A stretch of 64,000 bases of DNA from NCBI RefSeq assembly GCF_023278565.1, contig NC_064678.1, positions 4,650,001 through 4,714,000 of the forward strand, read 5' to 3'. The stretch is from Colletotrichum lupini. Taxonomy: Eukaryota > Ascomycota > Sordariomycetes > Glomerellales > Glomerellaceae. The position numbers and the translations under genes were made by a program. Below, piece by piece: positions 46,384-58,572 of this stretch (its first letter is position 1; every line of letters begins with the position of its first letter). The notes below the pieces were generated by a model. That model ran no database searches, had not been told where the DNA came from, and worked only from the letters and a program-made list of their open reading frames with translations.

Positions 46384-46433
46384 GGGGGGGGTATGGGGGG
46401 GGGGGGGGTGGGGGGGGGGGTGGGGGGGGGGGG
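46384..46433 (+). repeat. Interrupted poly-G block
   Basis: G runs of 7 to 13 broken by single T or TAT. With four or more G runs close together it can form G-quadruplexes. The length is likely uncertain in the assembly. Confidence 0.9.
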
Positions 46434-47344
46434 TTGTTACTTGCTAAGACCGTTTGCGATGAAAGACGCAATCCATTGAGCTCAGCAATAGTTTGGATGC
46501 CTAATGTGTGCGGGATCATAACGGGATCTTTGGTATTCAGGGACCTAAGTGGGCAAGGGGCATAGGGATCCAGGCCCTTCTCAGGATCTAGATAGAGTCG
46601 CCAAAGTGGCAATATGTCAGATTCTCTCCAATTACGGCAATATTGAGTCTTTAACGAGATAAGAGGAATCACGGCTGAAACTAAACCTCCATCCATATCA
46701 AATCCTTTCCTCTTCACAGCCCACACTCAAAATCCACAATGCCATTGATATTTCCACTTGCCAAAGTTCCAATGTCGATAACTGATTTTCTTCACTGTGG
46801 GGAAGTGAAAAGACGTTATCATTCTGCTCACAACTTCCTACCCATCCACCCACCCATCAGCCCCAGTTGTCGTCATTGCTTATTCTGCATGGCCGACCGA
46901 GGTGGTCAGCTTTCGAGACATGGTGCCCTGTTGGGCTGCGAGGGCTGCTAGCTTGCAAAAGCCCCGCGGCGGGTGCATTCCCCTCCCAAATCTCACTCAT
47001 CTCTTAGCACGGGAGACATTTTGGATCCAGAACTTCAAGAAGTCCTCACCGACAAGCGAACGAGTAGGAGGGTCTTCCGCTGCGCCCCAAGCACGCAAGT
47101 CTCGGAAAACGCAAAGCGTGCGCGGGCGATCCTAGTAGGAATCCCGGTAATGCGGGCCTCGGTATTAGAGCACCCCGGTTTGGGTGATGCGGAGCCATTT
47201 GTTTGGTTTACGTGTTTCTCTGGGCGCCTTTAGTTCGTACCACGTACCCAATTGTTGTAGATGTTCCTCACAACCCTGGCTTGGGCCAGCGGAGACGGCA
47301 TAATGAGATGCGGGTGCGACATCTTCGTAAGACCTCGGTCGTGT

Positions 47345-47361
47345 CGGCCGGCCGGCCGGCC
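47345..47361. repeat. CGGCC tetranucleotide palindromic repeat
   Basis: Four GGCC units in a row, fully palindromic (contains overlapping GGCCGGCC sites). Confidence 0.9.
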
Positions 47362-50300
47362 ATAACTTCGTTTTTGGGTTGTGTCACAACCAGAGAGAGT
47401 TGTCACACAACCAAAAGACAACCTGTCACCAAGCTGTCTCCAATCCAACGGAAACATTGACAGGAGTCAAGTTGGCAGAAGAAATGGCGTCAGACTTCTC
47501 CTTGACACCACCAAAATAGGCAACCCCCCTTCAAGTATCCATTGCCACACCGTATCATGTGGTGTCGCTGATGGCAGCATTGTCAAGCTCTTGGGATGAC
47601 AGGCCCCGTCTCTACACTCTACCGTGTCGAGCGTGTCTACCTTTTCCCACGGGGGGCACTTGGCACCACGCACGCTCGCATGGAGAAGTCAAAAACGGGC
47701 AGATAATCGCGCTTGTCGACAGCCTCTCCAAGGGTCCAACCCTGACGGGTTTTGCGAGCCGAGTACGCGCGCCGACGTTTGACGTGGTCCACGCAATGGG
47801 CGGATTATCGTGATCCATCCAAGAAAAAAAAAGCCAATCAATTCTAACTTTCATCCTTTGCGATGCTCACTAATCCCCAACTCGCTTCGAGGTGCTTGGT
47901 CGAGTCGCACGCCCTACATCTTTAGCCTAACATATAAGTAAAGTGCTTGCAGAATTGCTGAAAACCCGTCGTTTGAAGTCCACGCTACTGTGCGTGTCTG
48001 CACGCTCAGCCCAAAAAGACTCATTATTCCCTCTCGCTGGTGGGATGAGGTTTTTGCTGGATTCTTTCTTATGAAGTGTGTGATCCGTCATTACGGGCCT
48101 GGAACCAGTCCACTGCGGATGGCATGGACGTCAACTTTTGGACGTGCAGGACGAGCGCTGACAACGACAAGACGACATCGTCAGTGAGGTCGCCGACTCA
48201 TGCATCCAACGACTTCCCTTCCTGCGATGCCCTGCGAAGTAGCACGCACCATCATGATACCGTAGCGTATTCGTACGTACAATTCTCGCAAAGACAGGGC
48301 AGACACAGCAGAAATTCCAGCTGTTGGCGGCCTGGTAGCAGGGATAGATCCGTGTTGTTTCGTTTCAGCTGAAGTCCTTGCCTGGTAGCATCCGATCAGT
48401 GCCCACCCTCGTGTCTTCCAAAGTATTTCCCTGCTAGGAAGGTCAAGCACAGAACGCAGCCATCAACGGCGTCCAAAGTGTTTCGACGTCTCTTGCAATT
48501 GCCCTATACGGCCTGTGACTGTGTCGTGATCGTAACTGGAGACAAGTGGCGGCTGTCACTTTGTCTGCTGGCCTGCCAACAACTTGATGGTGTACAGCTG
48601 TCTTGTCTAGGAAGTCGTTTGACAGAAAGGGAAACACTCGTCTGAGCGGCTCGTAGACTAAATGATCTATTTCCTCTTTGGGACACTAAGCCACAAAAAG
48701 GGTTTGGTGATAGCAACCCGGGTCGCCTGAAGCAAAGTCGTGGAGACCGGGAAGCTCGATTCAGTTGACGGAAGACGTTACTGCTAAGCACAAGTGGATA
48801 AGAAAATAGGCTCGAGCTACTGGCCAGGTCGATTAGCTTAGGTAGATCGTAACCTGACACGCCGGCGAGGAGACTTAGGGTGATTAGTGGGTCAAATTAT
48901 TTGTAGAAAGAAGGAATTATGTGGCTGGAAGGTGTCGAGAAGCGTGGCTCCGCGCCCAATGAAGATTTGGCGACAAACCAACGGTCGCAATGATTTCGGC
49001 GGCGTAGCATGATTGAAGAAGCCACCGGGCTTACCGGAGTCAAGATCGGCGCCGGGCTGAAGTTGGGCGTCAGGATAGCCAAGTTCCCGCCGATGGTTTG
49101 TGGATAGGTGAAGCCGCTGTGCCGAGTCCACCGAATATACGAACCAGCTCCGCGTAAGTTGATTGGATGTTGTTGTTTCGTGAGGATGAAGTTGAATGTT
49201 GTAACTCGGCAGTCGGATCAACAACCTGCAGGACGGGCAAGCCACGTTTGAACATGCAACGGAACGAGATGCGACGAAAGATTACGATGCTGCAAGACTT
49301 GCAAAGCCGGCACCGTAAGGCGGGATTAGTGACGGCAGTGGCTGGCAATGGCTCATGGGCGCTTCGCAGTCTCGGGGACGAAGAAGACTGCGAACGTGAA
49401 GAGTAACGAAACGCTTCCCAAGGGTGCGTGAAGGCGGGTTAGGACATCATCGGATCTTCGTTATCTGAGAAAACGGGGCTGCCGATTCCACATCGAGATG
49501 GATGCAGCGATGAGCGCACATCAGAGCGGCCGTGTCGGATACGGGAGAGTCCCCGTGGAATGGACGAGATTACGGCAGTTGAGTTGATAATCATTTGGGA
49601 ACCGCAAATGCTTGCAGCATGGTTCAGATTGCATGGCTTAGAAAAAAATGGGAACGGCGGCTTCGTACTCAATGTTGTGCAATCCTAGGTAACGATGAAA
49701 CGGTGTCTGACAGAGAGCCAAAGTTTCTGTCTCTATCGCGCGCTGAGAGCTCGCATCGCATCAGGCCGAAAATAGGAAACAAGAATTGGTAGCAGCTTGC
49801 CTATTGAGTCGTCCTTCAGGCGTAGCAAGGTCACCGAGAGTGAACAGTGCAACCAAGTAGGTTGGCAAGGAACGGCCGACTCATGAGCGGCTCAATCGCC
49901 GCTTGTGTCCCTGTCAAGCGAGCCTAGGGAGGCTGACGGAAGACTGGTTGCCAGGGTTGACCTGGGCCCTCTAGGCCTCGCAAAATGCTGGCAATACGAA
50001 ATCGCCGAGTCACCGTTTCGACCGTCAACCTGCTGTTCTGAGGGTCCTCCCTGGTGTGCCTGGTTCCTCATTTTCATTAGACGACCGTCCGAGCGGCGGT
50101 AGGCTCTGGCGTCATGGTGCAAGCGCTTCTCTTGGAACAGCGCGAAGAAGAAGGTGAGGCAGCCGTCGTGAGCCCGTGAGCTGCTTGAGCTGCTTGAGCT
50201 GTGGAGCGATATGGTCGGAGAATAACTCCTCGTCCCAGGAAGATGCCTGCGAAGTGCACCATGATTCGCCCGCTCGGTCCAAGGCGGGGGAGACGTATCT

Positions 50301-53300
50301 TGTCAAGAGGCGCCGAGCCCGACATGGAAGAACCTTGCCTACAGGTGTACAGTGGTAGGGCGACAAGCGGCCCTGGTAACCCCAATCGTGCCCACCCCTG
50401 GGCGGATCAGTGGATACGACATCTATCTTCGCGTGCGGTGGGTGGACTATGGATCGTGGTACGGATGGTAATACGGGTGGATGATGCCAGAATAGGGGTC
50501 CAGACATTCGGTCTCGGATCAATCGTCTGTCGTTCGCAAATAACTCGGGAACGAGAACAAAAGACATTTGCCTGACCAACTCTAGCTCGAGCTGGCAAAA
50601 ACGCAAAGCTGGGAATTGTCCCACAATGCCCCTGCGAGTACTCACATGCGCCAGAACTTCTAGCCGCATAGCAGTCGGGAGCGAGATAGGAGCGCGCTAG
50701 TAACGACAGAAATATCCAATCCCATCGCGAGGAGCTTATTTTAAGCGTGTGGTGGCGGCGGATAGCTGTCGCCGCTTTCTTTACTTGCTCGTCGAGGTTT
50801 TGCGTCTGACATGGCCTTTCTTATTCCTGGAGTGGTGACATGTAGACTTTGACTAGACTCTAGACTTTGGAATAACTCAGAGTTGGGCCGATGTTGAAGG
50901 CACAAGTAGACCGAATAGAGGACTCTTGCGAGTTGCTACTTAGATGCTGTTGGACTGTGCTGCGACATTGGATCTCTCTTGTCTGGGCTATCGGGCTGCA
51001 GATGGCAAAGCAGGTCTGCGGCGTTTGATGATTGTTGTTATCATTGTTCCATATTCGGGTGCAGAAACACGACTCTCGCTGATTAGATGCGCACAGCCAG
51101 GGCTGGTCTGTGGAGATGTTTCTCGAAGCCGCTGCCGTCGAAGTGGCGTCTGTGGATTCAAGCTGCACTAGGCAGACATTTGAGTATGGGACCACGAGGC
51201 AACGCCATCGAGGATTCTTTGTCCTACCCACCGCCAAGCGAGCGGTTGTAGGGAGCCACGATCAAAGAAATGCAACTCGGTTGCCTGACAGGGAGGTGAG
51301 CCTCTCGAAGGATCTTTGGAGGTCCAGAGATGAAATAGAAGGAGGTGAAGAAGACTGGCCACTTCAAGAGTGGAGATGTGAGTGGGCACGAATCGAAACA
51401 GGTTGGTAAGGCGTGCCGCGTGTTGTGTGTGGAGGGGCCGGGGAGGATGTCCTAGATCTGATCTGACTGTGTGTGTTGACACGCCTTGCGCCTGTATTGA
51501 AATATCGATGGAGCATTCCTGAAAGACCACGAAGGTTTTGTACGGGTTGTGCGGGTTGTGCAGCTCGTGGCTCGAATGCCCCCCCCCGGCTTCCTTTTTT
51601 CAGCTTGTGATGATGGCTATCTTGATGTTTGGGTGGGTTCTGATCTGGGTCTCGAGCAAATCTCTTTCCGAGATAAGGTGAGATGGAGGAAGCTTAGCTG
51701 GCTGTCCCGATGGTGTCGAACATGGATGAGATGGCTCCAGACAAGCCTTGGATAAGCAAGGAGGAGGCTGAGACGAGGAGACACGGCAATGCACAAGTGT
51801 GATGCTTTGACTGGCGGATGATTTGTTGTTGTTGTTGCCGCTGCTTGTTGTTGCTTGAAGTCGTCGTGTAGGTGGTTGATCATAATTCCCACAAAGTGTG
51901 CACGGATCTCTTCTTCTCCTTCCATCTCTCGAAAATGGGAGGGAGCACCACCGTCAGGCTTAAGCCGATGTGTATTATGTCAGCTCGTGGCTGAGTAAGT
52001 TGCAGATGTACTCCGTAAAAGGGGACCCCTCCATTCTCCACTTTTAGCTCGATAGATACGTTCCTTGGGAAGCACGACAGATCAGGACGGCCCGGCTTTC
52101 GGGAGAGGGCGGATACGTACCGCTAGACCCTCCTCCTTCAACTTCCCACACCCATTGCTCTGTGTCTCTGCTTTCCATCTTCAAACCCCATTGCCTTTCT
52201 CCAATCCCTCTCACCAATCCCGCTCGTCCACCCACCATGATCCATCTCTGTCGACTTCATCTCATCTCACACCCTTCGGCGCGGCCGTAACGACACACAC
52301 CATCTCACTCATCTCCCCCATCCCCCTTGCTTATCCTTCTTCGCCGCGGACCTTTCCCTGCCTTAGGTGCGACCCTAGCGTTTCCTCCCGTTCTCATGGC
52401 TTGTCCCGTCTCCCGTACTATCTGCACCACAAATGAAGGATCGTCGTCAACCCGCAGGTTGATCGTTCACCGTTGATACCATCACCGAACCTTGCAGTAT
52501 TAGCGCAGCCATCGTCGCCCGAAATCGATTCGATTCCTTGGCGCAAATACGGCCCCCTTGAATAGCCTGCTATGTCCGTCAACATCAACTTCTATTCTTC
52601 ACCAAATTCACGTCGAATTACGATGTGCAACGCTTGTCATCAATGACAGCGACATCTGCTTAAGCATCTGGTCCAACTCGAGTTATCGACGCCAGTCTCT
52701 CGCTTCGCAGCCAGTGGTAACTCGTTCAATGCCTTTCTTACATACAGATGTGTTGGCTATCGATTCTGACGGCTCCATAACCTTGTCGTGGCTTTTCTCC
52801 GGCAATAATCTGTCCAAGCACATTGACTTACGCATCTATCGCCGCACCAAGGCTCCCGCGCGCGATTTGGTTTACTAACCTTGAGACCAGCACCATCCTG
52901 CAGTCTTTCTTGGCTTCAGTTCTTCCCGCTGGTGACTGTGCTGCTGCCCGCTGCAATGCTTGAGATAGTGTCTGATGCTGGACTCTGCGCCAACGTCTGC
53001 GCCAGCGTCTGATACTGCCTTTGCGCAGCCTCAGAAGCAGCATGATGCGGCTAAGCAGCGCAGACCACCCCTCGGCTTCAACGGCAGGGCCAGGTATTGA
53101 CAAACCCCCCCCCCCTTTGTTTAGTGCTGTCAAATATCCATTTTAGGAAACAGCGGCGCCATTCCCGCGGGTGGAACTGAGGTAAGGTAAGGCAGGCCAT
53201 CCCACACACTCACATACACACATATACATGATGGATGGGACTAAGGGAGACACACAGGCTCAGCCCAGCCTCCCACACGAACCGTGACGACATGTCTCCC

Positions 53301-55445
53301 ACTTCATTTGCCTTTGCCTGGGATCCGATTGTCATGCCAGTTGGCACAGACCTGTCGAGTGTCGAGGCAGAAACAGATGGCACGCGCCAATGGCCACTCA
53401 GTCCTGGTCGATCTGCCCCGTGCCTTGAAACCCGGCAACCCGCAGCTTTCAGAGATATCCCGGCCAACCTACATGTTCAAAAATCCATGCCTCGGCCGGG
53501 TCTAGCCAGCAGCGTTCAAGCCCACCATGGTCGACATGGCTCTAGCATGGCTGTCTCTCACAGCGACTGCTCCAAGGTGTTCCCTAGCAAATCAGTTGGA
53601 TGTTGTGGCCCAAGTGTCGATGACTCTCTGTAGACATTTCTTGGCTCCCTCTAACCTTGCTTTTTCGTACTCGTTCGGCCGGCAAAGACTATCTCTCCAC
53701 CCACCCACACGCTTCAGTTAACCTTCTCTGACATTGTCTCTCATCTTCATCTCTTGTCTCGTTCTCTTTCGCTTTCTCTAACCACCCTGAGAACGTTCAT
53801 GCTTACTCGGTTGTTGTCATCTTCTCTTCCACCTTCTCGACTCTTATTACTCGTTGTCTATCATTCTGTTTAGTCCATCCACAACTGGGTTGACTCGCAA
53901 GGTATCCCACCTCCCCGACTGCTCCTTCGGGATCATCCCATTTCTTGTCTGTGCCCTGGCGTTTCTGTTTGATCTCCCACCCCCTCCCTCTCCTAGTCTA
54001 GGAACTCCCACATTCATCCTCACGAATTTGTACGCCGTATCCTCACCGGCTCGCCGAACGCTCTCTCCCCCCTCCACCAAGACCCCCATGGCCGTCCTTT
54101 CTCTCTCCCCGTCGCCGCCGCCACGGCGCCGCGGCCCCTGTCAAACATAAAGCTTACTCAACTGGGTTAATCAGTACGAACGCACTACTCAGGTACCTCG
54201 CACCGTTCCCCCGCCGGTCTTGGCCGTTTTATTGTTGGACCTGGCTAGTGTATGGCTCCAATGTACCTACGCAATACGAAAAGCCGTGGTCTGCTTCAAG
54301 CAGAAGTACACACATACGCATACCACAGATCCCTCTTGATCCCATAGCACGCACTACTGTATCCTGTTATGCAACCTGGTGCCTTGCGTGCCTTTGTCCA
54401 CCTCATCACCATGGTCATTCATGTCCATGTTATGCCCAGGCTGACCCAAAGAGTGTTGTGTGCGCCGGCCACAGACCTCATCGACTTGTGGTAGGTATCC
54501 ACTCCAAGCATTACTATCTCTTGCTATGCTCTACTTCCAAGACCGATTCCATGGCGGCTGAACACGCATCGGCGCCGTTTCCTTCCTCCCCTCACAAGTC
54601 CCAGTGGAGTGCTTGATACCAAACATTCAGAGCCAGTGCCGGGCCACCAAGTAGCCTTGTACCCTCGCTCAAGGATCCATGTTGCACATCTCCATGTGCT
54701 CCATTGTCTTGCGTTAAACGACTGTGCGTGCTCAGTCTGCTTTTCGTCCTGAAGCAGGCACCGCCTCGGCCTCCCAAGATCCCATCGCCCGTCACCCACA
54801 CACTATTACCAACCCTATCCATCCAAGCTATTCCCACTCTGCTGGGAAGAAGCTGATGCCATGCCCAGACCGCTTCCGTATTCGCCGAGCTGACGGGTCC
54901 CATGCAACCCTTGCTCGCTGCGCCCGGCCCTGGTCCATACATTATTCCTTTCTCTCCTCGACTTTGCTTCCGCGATATATTTCAAAACCGTCCACCCTTT
55001 CCGCCTGCTTCGTACCGATCCTGGAGGAACTCTTCTCTCTTACTACTACTCGTTCATCTTATCGCTGTTACCAAATTCGTAGACGCAAGTTCGTCCAGAA
55101 CTATAATCCGCAGCGTCATTGCCTTATCGAACCCTACGCCTTAGACCATTCCGTCGGGTCCCTTCTTATTACACGGCAACCGCTCCCAATTCAGAGCCTC
55201 CCCTTCCACCTCTTCAAATTCGATACACATTTCTAAATTTATTTGATTGTCCCTACCTCGTATACATCATCGAGTACGTAGCATCGTGTGCCTCACCAAT
55301 TCAAGCACATCGAACTTGATTACCATCACAACGACAAAGTCTGGCCAGGACATCGCATCATTCGCTTGCAGCTTGATGATAGCTCCTGTCTAGTAACCTC
55401 ACATCAAACTCGATCGCTTCAGAGCGATCCAAAATTACCGTCACG

Positions 55446-58400
55446 ATGGTCTTCTGCGCATACTGCGGGAAGTCCTTCACCAGAAAGGAACACCTAGAGA
55501 GACATATCCCAAGCCGTATGTTGATTCTCGTGCTGGAAATGGTCGAGACCGAGCAAAAACTGACTGTCCTGGTATAGACACCAACGTAAAGCCCCACCGC
55601 TGCAGTGCCTGCCAGCTTTCGTTCGCACGACGGTTAGTTCAATATGGAATCTCATCGACAGACATCCACTGACACACCTATGACAGAGACCTTCTGCAAA
55701 GACATCACTCAACATACCATGAGGCGCGGGACCCCATGGAGCCGTTGCCTGGCGGTGTTCCCACAGTAGCTGGCCGGACACCAATCGCTTGCCAAAATTG
55801 CGCCAACGCAAAGACGGGTTGTGATAAGAGAGTACCTTGCTCGCGTTGCGCAGAGAAGAATCTGCCCTGCGCAGCGAGATTCGCCCGGAGATCATCAAAG
55901 GCCGCGGTCAGAGCTGCCCAGGCCAGCGCGGCTTTCCAACAACAAATGATGCCGACTGTGCCCCAACCACCACAGCCAGCTCAGCCTGTTGCATTCATGG
56001 ACCTCGATCCAACCATGCCCAAGCAAGACTCACCTGGCAAGATGTCAACTGGGTCTCCAATTGCGACCATGGACCCTCGCATGATGGAAGGCCCTGTGAA
56101 GAAGAGCTCGCCAGCACAGTCACATCCCAGTTCTGATGACTTCCCATCACCACACAGCCGGGTAGATGGGCTCGACGAGTTCATGCAGCTCAACAGCGAT
56201 TTCATCACACCTGACACGAACTACCAAGATATGATGGTCTGGCCTGAGTACCCTCTGGAGCTCGACATGTACTCCAGTCAGCTCCCGATGTCGCGGCCCG
56301 ACATGTCTATGCCCAGCTTCACAGAACTGAGCGACATGTCGTCAAGCTCAGCATCAGAGCCAATGACTGCCTCCTCTTCACGAGGATCTATCCACACGCG
56401 AAGTACCAGCATCATGTCCACAGCTGATTTTGACACTACAATGAAGCCAGCTGAGCAAACCGTCGGTATGCCGAGTGAATCAGCGATTCCAGAGTTTGAA
56501 GTTGTCATTGCCGCCGAGGACTCCTGGCCACTCGCTCGATGCAATCCGCCCATCTATTCAGGAACGTGCCCGAGGACGGCGATCGTGCACTTGGAATGCC
56601 TGGAAAGAAAGTCCAAGGAAGATGGTACCTGGAGCTCGCTCGAGAAGTACCTGGAGAACGTCGATTGGGACACTACCGATGCCTCCGTCGTTCCTCTCAC
56701 ATCTCGTACTCGCGACCGCATGCTAGCCATTACGCAGTCATTCCTCCAGAAGGCGCTTGACATTCACCGAAGCGGGCTCAGCAATGGGTACTCCAAGACT
56801 GGATACGCCACGCCTAGCGAGTTCAACTTCATTGTTTTGCCGCCTACAAAGATTCTCGAGTATTTCCTCCGCAGTTACGTTCGCAGCTTGCAGTACTACT
56901 ACCCCCTCATTGTCGCAGGATGCGTTGACCCCAATGAGATGCTGCTGAACAACCAGGCGTCGACATTGCTGCTTCTGTTGATGATCGCACAAGGCGCTGC
57001 GGCAGTGCCGATGGCTGAGGCACGGTACCTCGCTGCAGGTCTGACGGAAACCTGTCGCATCTCACTCTTCGATATCATCGAGAAGGATGTCGAGCTGTCT
57101 GCGGACCCCGTCGCCTTGAGATGTGCACTTCTCTTCACCCTCCAAGGTGCTTGGAGTGGTGACAAGTGGTTGATGGATATCTCGATGGGACAACGGGGAA
57201 TGTACTTATCGGTAAGCAGCCACAATCCTCCCAACATGCTAAGGATAAGTTCACTGACGTAAAGCAGATGCTCAAACACGCCGGCATGTTGGAGCCTCAA
57301 CCATCCATGATCCCCACGTTGAACAGCACAACAAGCACCGAGCTTCAGTGGCGGGCTTGGTTGCATCGAGAGATGCAGAACAGGCTTGTATACAACTGGG
57401 TCATGTGTGACCAAGAGCTCAGCCTGTTTCATGATACCCCGCCGCAGTTGGCCATCACCGACCTACAGTGCCCGCTCCCCAGCCCCGAGGCCCTTTGGCT
57501 TGCGTCCAACTCGGAGCAGTGGTTCGCAAATGTCCAGAATCTCTACGGTTGCACCGCGAATGTCAACCCGCAGCTTCTGTCCAGCCCTTCCCTCACTCCC
57601 TCTCTGTGCGAGCTATTCCAAGACTTCCTCCACGACAACCTCTCTCGCCGCCAAGCCGGCCTGTCTCCTCAACAGCTTCGCCTTCTCCTTCACCCCCTCC
57701 AGTCCCTTCTCTGCCACCTGAGGCAAATGCTCTCCTGCTTCTCCGATGTTCTTTCTACCCGCCGCGCGACTTCGAGGACTGTGACCAAGTCAAGCACCAT
57801 GCTCCGCCTGGAAGAGGTTCAAGCACTTCTCCAGAAGTGGTACGAGCTCACCATGCTGTACTACAAGAGTAACCCCAACTGCACGACCACGCGCTGCAAC
57901 CTGGTTCTCTACCACCTCATCTCCCTCAACGCCGTTACCAACTTCCCAGAGATTGAGCGTCTCGCCCGCCGCGACGGCTTCGATGGCTCCTACTGGGAGC
58001 TGAGCCTGCGCCACAAGCGCTGCGTCTACAACCGTGAGGAGGCCATCTTCCACTGCGGCCAGGTCCTGCGTCTCTTGCGCTCCATGCCTGCCGACCGCCG
58101 CCCTTGCTGGTGGGCCGCCGGTGTCTACCGCGCGACCCTTATCCTCTGGGCTGACAGCGTCGCACGCCTTGACCCCAACTTCCAAAAGGCCCAGCAGGCC
58201 CACCAGCAGTCATCGTCCCCGTCATCTCAGCACCAGGGCCAAAGCCCCGAGCATCTTAGCGGCGCTGGCGCCTCTAATGCTGCCGCGGGCGGACAGCACG
58301 GTAGCGGAAATGTCGTCGCGATCGACCAGGTCACACCGGAAGACCCGTCCGTCATCTCCTACCTGTGGAGCGGGGGCGACGGAATCGCCGTCCTGACGCG

Positions 58401-58572
58401 CCGCGACGGCACCACGCTTGGCTTGGACAAACCTGCCGAGGTGATCAACTACGGCATCATGGCCATCGAAGAAGGCGTCACATGCCGTGTCGGCGATGGT
58501 ATCAGACGCAAGCTCATCACCCTCAACAACAACTGGAACGTGGACGGCCTCGCCAACACGACTACCGCGTAA
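55446..58572 (+). CDS. Transcription factor with two C2H2 fingers and a Zn2Cys6 cluster
   Basis: Nuclear DNA-binding regulator, 984 aa from exons 55446-55515, 55578-55632, 55687-57211 and 57268-58572. Finger 1: Cys4, Cys7, His20, His24 (FCAYCGKSFTRKEHLERH). Finger 2: Cys32, Cys35, His48, His53 (HRCSACQLSFARRDLLQRH). Zn2Cys6: C77-x2-C80-x6-C87-x5-C93-x2-C96-x6-C103 (ACQNCANAKTGCDKRVPC). A Ser/Pro/Met-rich linker follows, then a fungal-specific TF domain from about residue 380 (EYFLRSYVRSLQYYYPL, QGAWSGDKWLMDISMGQRGMY) to the end. All splice joins keep frame and complete fingers (PS|HTN, AR|RD, YLS|MLK). The combined C2H2 plus Zn2Cys6 layout is a known Pezizomycotina class; targets are unknown. 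Confidence 0.93.

Larger units (their letters stand above)
41756..55445. other. 13.7-kb gene-poor interval
   Basis: No ORF with a recognisable domain. The longest (45485-46075 minus, 196 codons; 50112-50669 minus, 185 codons; 42934-43434 plus, 166 codons) overlap ORFs on the other strand or start at non-ATG codons and look accidental. Simple repeats: TACCTG x4, TCGG, GGCC and long G runs. From about 52050 to 55440 the + strand is strongly C/T-rich, as in the long leader or promoter of a regulatory gene, here the transcription factor at 55446. Confidence 0.5.

Noticed and set aside
46346..46726. Minus-strand ORF with polyproline
   Set aside because: The polyproline is simply the complement of the G runs; the rest is unrecognised and the start is doubtful.
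50112..50669. 185-codon minus-strand ORF
   Set aside because: Composition and overlapping frames look accidental; no family resemblance.
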